A program made the translations under genes and the position numbers. Shown here in pieces: positions 26,801-35,046 of a stretch of 49,144 nucleotides of DNA. The stretch's first letter is position 1, and each line of letters opens with the position of its first letter. The notes under the pieces are model-generated. The model had not been told where the DNA came from. It saw only the letters and a list, made by a program, of their open reading frames with translations, and ran no database searches. Source of the stretch: JAUNSR01 sp036655755. GTDB lineage: Bacteria > Bacteroidota > Bacteroidia > Bacteroidales > JAUNSR01. Location of the stretch: the NCBI GenBank assembly GCA_036655755.1, contig JAVVPN010000014.1, positions 1 through 49,144 of the forward strand. The letters run 5' to 3'.

Positions 26801-28196
26801 CCGTCACGGTATCAATATAAACAGAATCCTTTAGCTGATTAGCTACCAGCACATTATCCGGCAATCGAAGAATATTATAAGACAAAGACGTTTTATCATA
26901 ATGAGTCCCATGTAAACCGGATGTTGGAGTATTCCAACTTAGTTCTACCTGATTAGGGCTTCGGCGAACCATTGTTGGATTCTCCGGAGCTCCAGGTTGA
27001 TTTGGACCCACATATACAGTTTGCTCATTAGCAATTCCTTTGCCAAAAGTATTTACAGGTACCAATTTGTAAGAAACTTCAGTATTTAAAAGAGTGGCAG
27101 GATAATCAATATATTCGGCCGTATTCCCCGGTATAGGATTGGTTATAGTTTGTATCAGCTCTCCATTTCTGTAAATTTCGATTTGGGTAAGATCATTTAA
27201 TAATTCATTTGTAAATGTATACCAAGGATGAGTCCATTTCAACGTAACCTTTGCTTCTCCGAGTTTATCGGGAGTTACTTCGAGATCGATAATTTTGCCC
27301 GGAGCATTATCGGGGGCAGCTTCGAACGGAATATACAAACCGACCAATTCGCCATTGTTACCCAACGATCCGACTTTCGAGGCTATTCCCGTTTTCAAAT
27401 CAATTGTCGAGATAAAACTCTCTTCGGCCATTGTATAAGTGGCCCAATACAATGTTTTATCGGAATGATCGAATTCCATCGTTTGGTAATAACTTGGGGA
27501 AAACCCCGTATCACCTACTTTTTGTACATCTCCATCGGTTTTATTAATCTTACAAAACTCACCGTTTCGGGAGATTCCATAAAGCTGACCGCCATACGAA
27601 CAAGCTAACGTATAGAAGTATCGGTCAAGGAGGGCAACCCGAACTATCGTAGCAGAAGTAAGATTGATCGTATAAAGTGCAGAAACTCCACTTCCTTGTT
27701 TTGCGATACAGTACATTATTCCGGTAGAATAATCATAACTCATATCATTAATGACATTCTCCAATCCGGTCAAAGCTCCTACGATACGGTTAGTTTTAGT
27801 ATTTATGTCAAATTCAAGAAGATTGGTGGGATACTCTTTTGAATCATCTACCCCCGAACCGGCTATATAATATTTTCCCCCGGCATAAGCTCCCGCACTG
27901 ACATCGTCCGCTCCAAAATAGTAATAAGGATCAAAATGGGTTGCATTCTGTAAATTAAAAGAAACAAGCCCACGATTATAATCTACATCATCATATATCA
28001 AAAGGCCATATGCCTTCTGAAAATCCGGCGAATCTGATAGGACTGGCAGATACATACGGGGAGACACGGCGGCTTTTTTCTTTCGCCTATTCAGATACTC
28101 TTGGCCTTGTGGCTCTTGATAAGTTTCGCCATAAATGAATATGGACGAAGAGCTCACAAGCATACTTAATAGAAATACAAATAAATAGCGCTTCAT
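23811..28196 (-). CDS. Large T9SS-secreted adhesin-like protein (FN3, cleaved-adhesin and CarboxypepD_reg-like domains)
   Basis: This 1461-residue protein starts MKRYLFVFLLSMLVSSSSIF, a signal peptide. Order of parts: a beta-propeller-like N-terminal region (about 60-290); fibronectin type III-like modules (about 300-490, PGKIIDLEVTPDKLGEAKVT); a cleaved-adhesin/MAM-like jelly roll (about 495-655, YPYFCDFIDESPFKTWTLVN); a CARDB-like segment (about 660-760); carboxypeptidase-regulatory-like Ig domains (about 950-1100, SGKVTDNNSKPVANAQVTLT); further modules; and a C-terminal T9SS type A sorting domain (VLIYPNPATDYIKVKG, last 75 residues). It should be exported by the type IX system and attached or released at the surface. 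No catalytic motif was seen. ATG 28196 was chosen over a TTG six bases upstream. Confidence 0.85.
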   Translation of the reverse strand: MKRYLFVFLLSMLVSSSSIFIYGETYQEPQGQEYLNRRKKKAAVSPRMYLPVLSDSPDFQKAYGLLIYDDVDYNRGLVSFNLQNATHFDPYYYFGADDVSAGAYAGGKYYIAGSGVDDSKEYPTNLLEFDINTKTNRIVGALTGLENVINDMSYDYSTGIMYCIAKQGSGVSALYTINLTSATIVRVALLDRYFYTLACSYGGQLYGISRNGEFCKINKTDGDVQKVGDTGFSPSYYQTMEFDHSDKTLYWATYTMAEESFISTIDLKTGIASKVGSLGNNGELVGLYIPFEAAPDNAPGKIIDLEVTPDKLGEAKVTLKWTHPWYTFTNELLNDLTQIEIYRNGELIQTITNPIPGNTAEYIDYPATLLNTEVSYKLVPVNTFGKGIANEQTVYVGPNQPGAPENPTMVRRSPNQVELSWNTPTSGLHGTHYDKTSLSYNILRLPDNVLVANQLKDSVYIDTVTEAVNTYQYRITAYNQVGEGGAYTTTKLVLGPLNEYPYFCDFIDESPFKTWTLVNANGDQNTWTRTFFSTLNKYAVAYPFSAVNAADEWLISHAMNFEAGMTYEVRFKINCQKPNNLRFTIGEDATVATQTKEIGVFTNMSHTPFTQKNFTFVAESTGPKSIGMHLYSDANSGHCYLTDFEVVPIVPIDMAIVSMEGNRTPIAEKQYTYKFNVKNAGTEAVSKFTVGISNEDNKQVLVSEEINHTLQPEETGSFDIKWSPELAGQFLIRAFVRCEGDPVSGNDKTAAEEMTVQPVGSAERITIGTISKYESMQPYAFYYKNSAALNIYTADELDVKGGVIETIIYPYNNKSGKAINDSPVKVFLAHTDRQNTVAGWLPEEELILVYEGNVTIPQGLGELTIPLDRYFQYEGGNLAVMTTRSVTSGYYSNMTFACYTGSDSSNKGYIYGSDSQPYTPQVSGAQSSAKSNIIIKILGDGASVSGKVTDNNSKPVANAQVTLTERKMIVLTDAEGNYKFDYIPNGTYSIVCESENYKMTRVENITVADKKNVECNITVVKIGEFTITGQLVNYLDLPVADVELMITGVEQDDIVMQQTGVFTVTVKEGEYNLAFNKTGYKSVSRNCIIQDRNIYLGKIRLDYLIGRAANPDCVLTDEAVVRINWDKPATAHLFRRDNGEQAAHIGINHPKGQAIIGVVNRTPAFVTEATWKTSWESGPHFLLKLFLFDLDESGNPTNTILYQADVSNRDQEWSTHVLSTPVLAPRGYLVALSYPGYIALALDNAADPVYPFENKQVVTGVDYEVNEFEYLEDLDIIKGNPLIRTKALLMPDNGQQYPGVNEEEISLSYKVWRVMASDSDNQDNWTLLTSTPIKNMMFDDLSSDELSSGVYRYAVSTVYPDGSESTPTLTKRYVVTIGNGAEAILAEEDVLIYPNPATDYIKVKGDYSSLKIMDMNGRLVRQIDNKSDQIDVRGLSEGIYMIVITNATSQTVKIEKLTIRR

Positions 28197-28406
28197 AAAC
28201 AAAATACTTTTAATAATAAATTATTTAAAATAATAAAATATTATATTAAAGGTATATATTTTGCAATACAAATACAGCCTTAAAAGTATTTATTTGTAAA
28301 AATAACAACCGATTTTAGCAAAAACAATCGCAAATAAACTCGTATTACTATTATTTTATTATCAAAATCACAAGCGCATCGGCCACATCCTTTAATGCCA
28401 AAATCT

Positions 28407-29426
28407 TTATTCAAGCATCAAACTCATAAACGGATGCTGATCTGCAAATAAAAATTGGATTAACTGCGAAACAGATAATGTCGTATAGTGGTAGTGAGGA
28501 GAATAACCGCGTATGCATTGGCCCTCTTTTATTATGTAATACCCATTATTTTCGGGTATTGTCTCATCCGAATCGATATGTAAAAAATGAGTCTGATCTG
28601 AAAAATGGCGGGCGTAGCGTGATAAGATCTTTTCTGCATTAATCACCCGGGCCATCCCTTTCCGTTCCTGGTCGGTAATTGCCGGAGCGACTAACGTTAA
28701 ATTCGACTGTCCGGACAAACGAAGAATCTCTTGCAAAAGAATCTGCTTTGTTTCTGTATCTTCCGTCACCAACTCTTTTACCGCTGTTTCTTGCTGTGTA
28801 TTTATCCAAAAAGCAACTCCTGCCAACCGGTCGCCCCGATAACAAGCTAATACTTCCCCTCCTGCCAGATGCAAATCCTCCATCACCACCTCAAGATAAG
28901 GCAATGAATATAGAATAGTGCAACTCCGTTTTTCCAGCTGCTTTTTTATAAAATCATAAATCGTATCCGAAAAAGAAGAAAGAGGCCGAAAAGAATAGTA
29001 TTCTTTATCCGTTTTTTTAGAGAAAGAGGCAACCGAATAAACTTCTGTTTGCTGGAAAAAAGCGGTAGCATATCCTTTATTCCGGTAATACTCCCATAAA
29101 GAATCATTGGCCGGAATAAGCGCGCACACTTCCGTTCCTTTATCGTATTCAGCTCGATGAGTGATGGACAATAGTTCTCTCATATATCCTTGCTGCCGAT
29201 ATTCGCTCGTCGTACATGCTCCCGATATATATGAAAGCGATAAGACTCCCTTCAAATAGGATAATTCATAAGGAAGAGCCTGTAATGCGGAAATGATCTT
29301 TCCGTCTTTTTGCAATACATAATTGAGCTCATCCCGATAAAGCTTCTCAAAGTAAAGCGTTATAAAAGCCTCCTCATCGTCAAAACAGTTTTTCCATAAA
29401 TTTTTCACCGATTCTTTCGTGGTCAT
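28407..29426 (-). CDS. GNAT/Eis-like acetyltransferase
   Basis: This 339-residue protein has an N-terminal GNAT domain (about 1-130) with the acetyl-CoA loop in TTSEYRQQGYMRELL and the C-terminal GNAT strand in NDSLWEYYRNKGYATAFF. A second half of GNAT-like or SCP2-like character follows, the layout of Eis-type acetyltransferases (tandem GNAT plus lipid-transfer-like domain). The substrate is unknown; Eis relatives acetylate amines. Its ATG overlaps the TGA of the upstream DUF2156 gene (ATGA at 29423-29426), so the two are translationally coupled. Confidence 0.82.
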   Translation of the reverse strand: MTTKESVKNLWKNCFDDEEAFITLYFEKLYRDELNYVLQKDGKIISALQALPYELSYLKGVLSLSYISGACTTSEYRQQGYMRELLSITHRAEYDKGTEVCALIPANDSLWEYYRNKGYATAFFQQTEVYSVASFSKKTDKEYYSFRPLSSFSDTIYDFIKKQLEKRSCTILYSLPYLEVVMEDLHLAGGEVLACYRGDRLAGVAFWINTQQETAVKELVTEDTETKQILLQEILRLSGQSNLTLVAPAITDQERKGMARVINAEKILSRYARHFSDQTHFLHIDSDETIPENNGYYIIKEGQCIRGYSPHYHYTTLSVSQLIQFLFADQHPFMSLMLE

Positions 29427-30313
29427 TTTGTTTGCGCTATATATTTTTCAACTAAAAAAGCTGGATGGTAAGATAATTTGGACTGGCGTAATCCTTCAAT
29501 ACCTAAATCTTCCTCCCGGTTGATCCAACGGTATTGGGCAGGTAAATGAGATATGAACTCATGATTAATCATCGCATATACACCTTCAAACGATGCATCT
29601 GCTTTTTCGATACACACATCGAAAACCTCATCATTAATCGGTACACCATACGTAAATGCAACGATTCTATTATCCACTAATAAAACACCTCCGTGAATAT
29701 CAAGATCAGCCAAATGATTCAGACATCTGCTCATTGATATCCGCTCGGCTTGTAATGCCCGAAGATGGGTAGCGTCATGCGCCAGACACCATTTCTCTTC
29801 CAGGCTTAAACAATCGGATATATGCTCAGGCGTCAGCGCGCAATACTTATAATCCGGATATCTGTTTTTAAATTGATTGATATGATTCCGTTTTGACTGG
29901 TACTTCTTGCCGCTGAGCATTAACAAATCTTCCGTCCGATAAATATAATCGGCATAATCACGATCTGCCGTAAAAGTAAAATAACCGGGCATCAGCGACT
30001 CTATTTCAGGAATAATATCTTCGCATACGCCCGCAATAACCAGCGGACTCTTATTGCATTGTGCATCCTCAGCCAATAAATTGAGTATTTCGATTGTCAT
30101 CCGATCTGCAACCGGAAGCATATACATCCATTTATCATCTGCCCGAAACCGCATAAAGAGCACATCCGAAGCAATGGCATATTCTGTCTGATACAGAAAG
30201 TTCCAGCTATATAAGTTTGCAAATGACAAATCACAGTTTCGTCGTTTGCTTGATAATGTAATTTGCTGAATCGCCTTTTTATCGGCCAACGTAATCCTTT
30301 TAAAGTGCAACAT
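29423..30313 (-). CDS. DUF2156 (phosphatidylglycerol lysyltransferase C-terminal-like) protein
   Basis: This 296-residue protein is a tandem GNAT-fold protein of the DUF2156/LPG_synthase_C type: RRNCDLSFANLYSWNFLYQT near 24-43, KKYQSKRNHINQFKNRYPD near 136-154, and INREEDLGIEGLRQSKLSYH near 262-281. The last motif is highly typical of the family. Related domains transfer an aminoacyl group from aminoacyl-tRNA to lipids or proteins, but this free-standing cytoplasmic form lacks the membrane part, so its substrate is unknown. It precedes and overlaps the Eis-like GNAT gene. Confidence 0.85.
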   Translation of the reverse strand: MLHFKRITLADKKAIQQITLSSKRRNCDLSFANLYSWNFLYQTEYAIASDVLFMRFRADDKWMYMLPVADRMTIEILNLLAEDAQCNKSPLVIAGVCEDIIPEIESLMPGYFTFTADRDYADYIYRTEDLLMLSGKKYQSKRNHINQFKNRYPDYKYCALTPEHISDCLSLEEKWCLAHDATHLRALQAERISMSRCLNHLADLDIHGGVLLVDNRIVAFTYGVPINDEVFDVCIEKADASFEGVYAMINHEFISHLPAQYRWINREEDLGIEGLRQSKLSYHPAFLVEKYIAQTK

Positions 30314-30433
30314 ATCCGGATATTTTATTTAAAAATAAAACAAATAACTTTTAGTGAGACATTTTTAAAAGATATGTTCTTGCATTTTTTTTAATCTGCA
30401 TATCTTCGTCATATAAACAAAATTTTTAATTAT

Positions 30434-30640
30434 ATGCCACGATATTTTGAGCATTATAAAGGTGGAAAATATGAATATTTATTTGAAGCCATCCACAGTG
30501 AAACACTTGAAGAAATGGTAGTGTATCGGCCGCTTTATGGCGAAGGAAAAATTTGGGTACGCCCCAAAAAGATGTTTTTCGAAACAATAATAAAAGATGG
30601 GGTTACAATGCCCCGATTCAAGGAAATAACAGAAATTTAA
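30434..30640 (+). CDS. DUF1653 small protein
   Basis: This 68-residue protein starts MPRYFEHYKGGKYEYLFEAI and contains HSETLEEMVVYRPLYGEGKI and WVRPKKMFFE, the full DUF1653 pattern, which resembles a small SH3-like beta-barrel. The family has no established function. A -7-like element (TATCTTCG, 30401-30408) lies 25 bases upstream. It is convergent with the peroxidase gene, with a hairpin between. Confidence 0.9.
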   Translation: MPRYFEHYKGGKYEYLFEAIHSETLEEMVVYRPLYGEGKIWVRPKKMFFETIIKDGVTMPRFKEITEI

Positions 30641-30646
30641 AAAATA

Positions 30647-30701
30647 CCCCTCTTCCGGTTCATCTAAAACTCACACATCAGGATGAACACAGGAAAAGGG
30701 G
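30647..30701. terminator. Imperfect terminator hairpin between convergent genes
   Basis: CCCCTCTTCC (30647-30656) pairs with GGAAAAGGGG (30692-30701) with one mismatch; an inner stem GTTCATC (30658-30664) pairs with GATGAAC (30682-30688). AAAAATT follows, and AAAAA precedes it. It lies 7 bases after the DUF1653 stop and 16 after the peroxidase stop. Confidence 0.6.
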
Positions 30702-30716
30702 AAAAATTAAATTGAT

Positions 30717-32084
30717 TTAGAGCGAAACTGTCAGTTTCTGTCCTTTATACTCGCCGGTCAGGGTATTCAGGAAAGCGACCATCGCATCAAGTTCGGCTGT
30801 CGTAACCGACTTATTTGTCTGGTATTTCACCATATACTCTACTGCTTCTCTCAGCGTAGTCTGAGAACCATCATGAAAGTAAGGAGCGGTAAGCGCTACG
30901 TTGCGCAAGCCCGGCACTTTGAAACGATGACGATCATACTCTTGCTGCGTCTGCTTAAAACGGCCGTTGTCTTCTTCTGTTAATTCAAGACCCCGATCGC
31001 CGAAATAGTCAGCTGTCAATCCCATGTATTCATATGACTGCCCTCCCAGATTGGTTCCTACATGGCAGGTTGCACAATCATTTTTCTTAAACAGTTCATA
31101 TCCCAGAATCTCCTGCTCGTTGAGTGCCGTAAGATCCCCTTTCAGATAACGATCGAAATCTGAGTTTGGTGTAATCAATGTTTTTTCAAACTCTTCAATC
31201 GCATTCGTAATCGTTGCCTGTGTAAGCCCTTCGGGATAAACACTCGTAAAGGCAGTCGCAAAGTTCTTATCCGCTTCAAGTTTCGTAATAATCTCATCAA
31301 ACGATAAACATCCCATTTCTACCGGATTCAATGGTGGTCCGGCAGCCTGATCGGCAAGAGTGGTTGCACGTCCGTCCCAGAACTGCACAAAGTTAAATGC
31401 GGCATTATACACTGTTGGAGCATTTACACCTCCCTTTTGCCCGGCAATTCCGGTAGAATACTGCAGATTATCCACCCCTCCGGTATTTAGCCCGTGGCAG
31501 CTAGCGCACGATACGCTGTTATCGGCAGATAAGCGGGTATCATGAAACAACATTTCCCCCAAAATCACCTTTCGCCAGTCAACCTGTAAAGAATCAACGA
31601 TTGGCTGTACCGGCTCATTACTGAATGCTGCCGCAGCCAAACCATTGGAATAATGCAACATGCGGTGCTGACGTGCCCAATTAAGCATCATCTCTTTTTT
31701 AGCATCCGTCATTGAGCTACCCCAATGCAAAAGAGTAAATTTCTTCAAAGGCATCGTACCGTCCTGAATTGACTTTTCAATCTTAGCCAGCGCAACTTTT
31801 CCTATCGGGCGACCTTCTGCCAGATTATTCAGTGCTTCGGATAAATCAATACGTTGCACCCCGTCTGTCATATCCTTCTTTACCAAATCACCAACCACAG
31901 GAAAAGAAGCATAAAAAGGAGCCTCTGCATCTACGGCATGACAACTCAGACAACTTGAACCTTCAAGAATAGCCAATGCCTGTTGATCGGAGGTAAGATC
32001 AGCGGCCGGGGCCTGGTTCATCGAGCGGAAAAGCACTACGCCCGCACCGGCTACCACTAAAGAGATTCCGATGATTTTTTTCAT
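30717..32084 (-). CDS. Tri-haem cytochrome c peroxidase (YhjA-like)
   Basis: This 455-residue protein starts MKKIIGISLVVAGAGVVLF, a membrane anchor or signal. It has three haem-binding CxxCH motifs: C45-H49 (CLSCH) in an N-terminal haem-binding domain of about 120 residues, C193-H197 (CASCH) and C337-H341 (CATCH) in the MauG/CcpA peroxidase domains. The typical FWDGRATTLADQA motif lies at 235-247, and GLRNVALTAPYFHDGS near 396-411. The third haem domain resembles E. coli YhjA, a quinol peroxidase, so this enzyme probably reduces H2O2 with electrons from the quinone pool in the periplasm. The ResB and CcsA genes directly upstream would attach its haems. ATG 32084 was chosen over TTG 32090. Confidence 0.9.
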   Translation of the reverse strand: MKKIIGISLVVAGAGVVLFRSMNQAPAADLTSDQQALAILEGSSCLSCHAVDAEAPFYASFPVVGDLVKKDMTDGVQRIDLSEALNNLAEGRPIGKVALAKIEKSIQDGTMPLKKFTLLHWGSSMTDAKKEMMLNWARQHRMLHYSNGLAAAAFSNEPVQPIVDSLQVDWRKVILGEMLFHDTRLSADNSVSCASCHGLNTGGVDNLQYSTGIAGQKGGVNAPTVYNAAFNFVQFWDGRATTLADQAAGPPLNPVEMGCLSFDEIITKLEADKNFATAFTSVYPEGLTQATITNAIEEFEKTLITPNSDFDRYLKGDLTALNEQEILGYELFKKNDCATCHVGTNLGGQSYEYMGLTADYFGDRGLELTEEDNGRFKQTQQEYDRHRFKVPGLRNVALTAPYFHDGSQTTLREAVEYMVKYQTNKSVTTAELDAMVAFLNTLTGEYKGQKLTVSL

Positions 32085-32135
32085 AAACAATTCACTTTAA
32101 ATTATAAATTAAGATGTGTAAGAATCCGAAACAAA

Positions 32136-32915
32136 TCATTCTCTTGAATAAGCATGTACACTTTGTTTGGCAGCCGGCAGGTAGTTCACTCCATACCAGC
32201 ACATTTGCAGGGTTATAAAAGAAAATATCAATAGGCCATAGGCCATATTACGCCGGTGTCCACGCTTCAGTCGTACATGAATATAACCAAGATAGCCGAA
32301 CCAAGTGATAAAGGCCCACGTTTCCTTCGGGTCCCAACTCCAATAGTCCCCCCATGCTTCTTTTGCCCATAAAGAACCCAATAGCATCCCTGTTCCTAAA
32401 AAGGCGACCCCTGTACTCACTAAACGGTCAGTAACAGGTAGTAAATCATTTTTATCTTTCACCAACCCAAAGACTGCCAACAAGAAAGCACATCCTAAAA
32501 TAGCATATGCGAACATGTAAATTGTCACATGGGGTATAAACCATCCGCTTTGCAATGCCGGCATTAACGATTTATCATGAATTTCCGGTTTAACCAGATT
32601 AATAATAATAAACACGATGCTCATCAACGTCGTAAAAGAAAGAATCCAGCGATAGCGCCACCGTATATAAGTCAGAATCCCGGACAAAGCCATAAAGAAA
32701 GAGTACCATAAGCGCGTTTCACCCATTGTTCGCAAAGGGGGCCGTTCGAGCGAAATCCATAATCCTCCGATAAAAAAAGAGAATAAAACCAACCCGCATA
32801 GATATGAAGATATAGCATAACGGTAAGCCGACGGACGACTCCAGCTTAATAATGACCCGGCTACCCAGCATAATGATGCGCCGCCCGCATACAGGTAAAA
32901 ATCACTCCAATTCAT
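32136..32915 (-). CDS. ccsA: CcsA/ResC-type cytochrome c biogenesis protein
   Basis: This 259-residue membrane protein has about eight transmembrane helices and the haem-handling WWD-type motif WGDYWSWDPKETWAF near residues 194-208, with flanking histidines (HVTIYMFAYAILG and GYIHVRLKRGHRRN). CcsA and its partner form system II cytochrome c synthase, which carries haem across the membrane and attaches it to CxxCH motifs. The start is ATG 32915, which overlaps the end of the resB gene by 14 bases; a longer in-frame reading to 32960 lies entirely inside resB. It sits between resB and the peroxidase gene, the likely client. Confidence 0.9.
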   Translation of the reverse strand: MNWSDFYLYAGGASLCWVAGSLLSWSRPSAYRYAISSYLCGLVLFSFFIGGLWISLERPPLRTMGETRLWYSFFMALSGILTYIRWRYRWILSFTTLMSIVFIIINLVKPEIHDKSLMPALQSGWFIPHVTIYMFAYAILGCAFLLAVFGLVKDKNDLLPVTDRLVSTGVAFLGTGMLLGSLWAKEAWGDYWSWDPKETWAFITWFGYLGYIHVRLKRGHRRNMAYGLLIFSFITLQMCWYGVNYLPAAKQSVHAYSRE

Positions 32916-33861
32916 TTCCCATTTTTTTTGCCCGGAAACCGGTGATAAACAAAAACACAAAGCCGGCCAGCATCATCAAAATACCTGCCAGTATAAATTT
33001 CTCCCATGGCTGACGCACAATCTGCAGAACGCAATAACGCGTATTTTCGCCCGAACGCATGTCATACCCGGATAGATAGATCCGATCCCCCTCAAAAACG
33101 ACTGGATGATTTACACGCACCGGATAAACCGTTGCCGCATCATTTTTAAGAACAGAAATAGTGGCTTCGTAATTACGGATGTAGCCCGGAGTGTCCGAAA
33201 CATCCGAGCCAGAACGGATCACTTCAAAATTATCCATCCGGATCTCGTAAGGCAGATGAAAAGAATCACCCGATTGCTCAAAAGCAATTCGTGCAGGCTT
33301 GTCGCGATACACGGCCAATTTTACCTTATAGGTATCAGCACTGCCAAACGTACCGGCAAATACCGCCAGCCATAAGCCAAAGTGAGCTAACGCAAATCCT
33401 ATATTCGGCATAGAACGAACCTTTAGGCGCACTACAATTACGCTTCCCAATACCCATAAGAATATAAGGAGCGAGGCTATAAAAAGATAAGAGGTTGTAA
33501 ACTGATAACATCCCAAAAGATTGGCGAAGGAATTTCTTGTACCGGCATCCTGTAACGACAGTTGCGGAAATAGGCCTAAAATCAAACCACATATACCCAT
33601 TAGTCCCATACCGGCCAAAGAAACCGAAAGCGAACTGCATTCTTTCACCCACCATTTGTCACGGCCGGTCCATAGTAAGAAAAGGATGCCGAAACCAATA
33701 ATCAGATTCATCGGAAAAGCAAAATAACGTAACGCTACGTTTCCGAAGACACATTGCATCAGCAATGCCCCCAAAAGAATAAAGGATAGAATAAGCGGTA
33801 ATGGAAACAGCTTATATCTGGCGACTTCCGTCTTTATCTGCCGAACCAGGTATAAATACAT
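32902..33861 (-). CDS. resB: ResB-like cytochrome c biogenesis protein
   Basis: This 319-residue protein has three or four N-terminal transmembrane helices (about 20-150), a periplasmic beta-rich domain (about 175-285, including FEQSGDSFHLPYEIRMDNF and NHPVVFEGDRIYLSGYD, as in ResB), and a last helix near 292-310. It would partner CcsA in system II haem attachment. It is shorter than plant or Bacillus ResB, as is usual in Bacteroidota. A strong promoter lies at 33918-33948. The stop codon lies inside the ccsA start region, so translation is coupled. Confidence 0.85.
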   Translation of the reverse strand: MYLYLVRQIKTEVARYKLFPLPLILSFILLGALLMQCVFGNVALRYFAFPMNLIIGFGILFLLWTGRDKWWVKECSSLSVSLAGMGLMGICGLILGLFPQLSLQDAGTRNSFANLLGCYQFTTSYLFIASLLIFLWVLGSVIVVRLKVRSMPNIGFALAHFGLWLAVFAGTFGSADTYKVKLAVYRDKPARIAFEQSGDSFHLPYEIRMDNFEVIRSGSDVSDTPGYIRNYEATISVLKNDAATVYPVRVNHPVVFEGDRIYLSGYDMRSGENTRYCVLQIVRQPWEKFILAGILMMLAGFVFLFITGFRAKKMGNELE

Positions 33862-33917
33862 ATTTATCTTGTTTTGTTTTTGTTGTGTAAAAAATTGTAT
33901 GGAATTAAAACACAATG

Positions 33918-33948
33918 CAAATATAAACAAGATTGTAATTAATACAAA
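33918..33948 (-). promoter_or_regulatory. Promoter of the resB-ccsA-peroxidase operon
   Basis: On the minus strand, TTTG (33948-33945) and TATATTTG (33925-33918) are separated by exactly 19 bases, full consensus. Transcription would start near 33914, leaving a leader of about 50 bases. Confidence 0.8.
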
Positions 33949-33982
33949 TTTGAAACTAAAATATATTATTCCTCATAATGGA

Positions 33983-34900
33983 TCAAGCAATATGGTATTT
34001 TTTCTTGAGTCGCCTATTTTCTCGAGAAACCAGATACACACCACTGAATATCAACAAAGTTGCTAAAGGCTGGTACCAGGCAAAATGGGCCTGACCGATC
34101 ATGACACCCACAAATGAAGCCACAATGGGAACTTCATAATCATACATTGCTACCGTACTTGCCTGCAAATGTTTTAAAGCGTAGGGGATTAGAAAATAAG
34201 TGAGTCCGGTAGGAAAAAGCAATACAAAGATTATCACACCTACCGGTTTCCAGGCAACCGGATGATGAAACACCGGCAAGTCCCAGCCAAAAACGAAAGT
34301 AAGTGGAATTGATAAAATGAATGCACCCGAAAACATCCACTTTAAAATGGTAGCGGCGGCATATTTACCGGTAAGCAATTTATTTACAATCAAATAAAAT
34401 CCATAGGCAATAGCGCTGAGTAAACAATAAATATTCCCTATCAATGTATCGGCAGATCCACTTGAAGAGGTTTGCATAAGAATAATTGTCACCGTACCGG
34501 CAATTCCCATAAACACACCAATCCCTTTTAGTTTGGTCAGATGCTCATGAAAGAAAAAAATAGCCAGCATCAATACGACCAATGGCATTGTTGACATAAT
34601 CAGCGAACTATCTACCGGAGAAGATTTCATAACACCCAGCAGATAAAATGTAATATAAGCCGTCAAGGCGACCGCTCCTCCCCCAAACATAAGCAACAGA
34701 TCCTGTTTCTGTACTTTTTTTTCATGAATAAACAATGACAAACCCCAGAACAAGAGCGCCCCGAATCCGGTACGAATCAGCAACATGGCAAACGGACTAC
34801 TCCATTCAGGCAATAGATATTTCTGTGCATTTACATTTAACGCATTAAATAATTCCGCAAAGAAAATAGCTAGATTCGCCTTAAACAGTACTGATTTCAT
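33983..34900 (-). CDS. EamA/DMT-superfamily transporter
   Basis: This 305-residue protein has ten hydrophobic helices in two EamA repeats. The repeat ends show the usual pattern: LMLAIFFFHEHLTKLKGIGV in the first and SFVGVMIGQAHFAWYQPLAT in the second. DMT proteins export metabolites such as amino acids; the substrate cannot be read from sequence. I chose ATG 34900 (MKSVLFKAN), which places the first helix a few residues from the start; ATG 34975 would add a 25-residue hydrophilic tail. It has the typical length of the family. Confidence 0.88.
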   Translation of the reverse strand: MKSVLFKANLAIFFAELFNALNVNAQKYLLPEWSSPFAMLLIRTGFGALLFWGLSLFIHEKKVQKQDLLLMFGGGAVALTAYITFYLLGVMKSSPVDSSLIMSTMPLVVLMLAIFFFHEHLTKLKGIGVFMGIAGTVTIILMQTSSSGSADTLIGNIYCLLSAIAYGFYLIVNKLLTGKYAAATILKWMFSGAFILSIPLTFVFGWDLPVFHHPVAWKPVGVIIFVLLFPTGLTYFLIPYALKHLQASTVAMYDYEVPIVASFVGVMIGQAHFAWYQPLATLLIFSGVYLVSRENRRLKKKYHIA

Positions 34901-34983
34901 ACATTGGTTATTTAATAATAAGCTATCGGTCGTTATAAAAGAAACAATCAATGTATTATTTTGTACGATATCCATACGTTAAA

Positions 34984-35026
34984 AAAAAATCCGTTTAGCG
35001 CTTTCGGAGTGCTAAACGGATTTTTT
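34984..35026. terminator. Terminator after the OmpA-like gene
   Basis: A perfect 16-bp stem, AAAAAATCCGTTTAGC (34984-34999) with its complement at 35011-35026, an 11-base loop, and A/T runs on both sides. It ends the minus-strand OmpA-like gene 20 bases after its stop. Confidence 0.9.
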
Positions 35027-35046
35027 ATTTCATATTGCGGGTTTTA

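Noticed and set aside
32916..32960. Longer N-terminus for CcsA
   Set aside because: The extra residues lie inside resB coding sequence and precede the first helix; the ATG at 32915 gives the usual coupled overlap.
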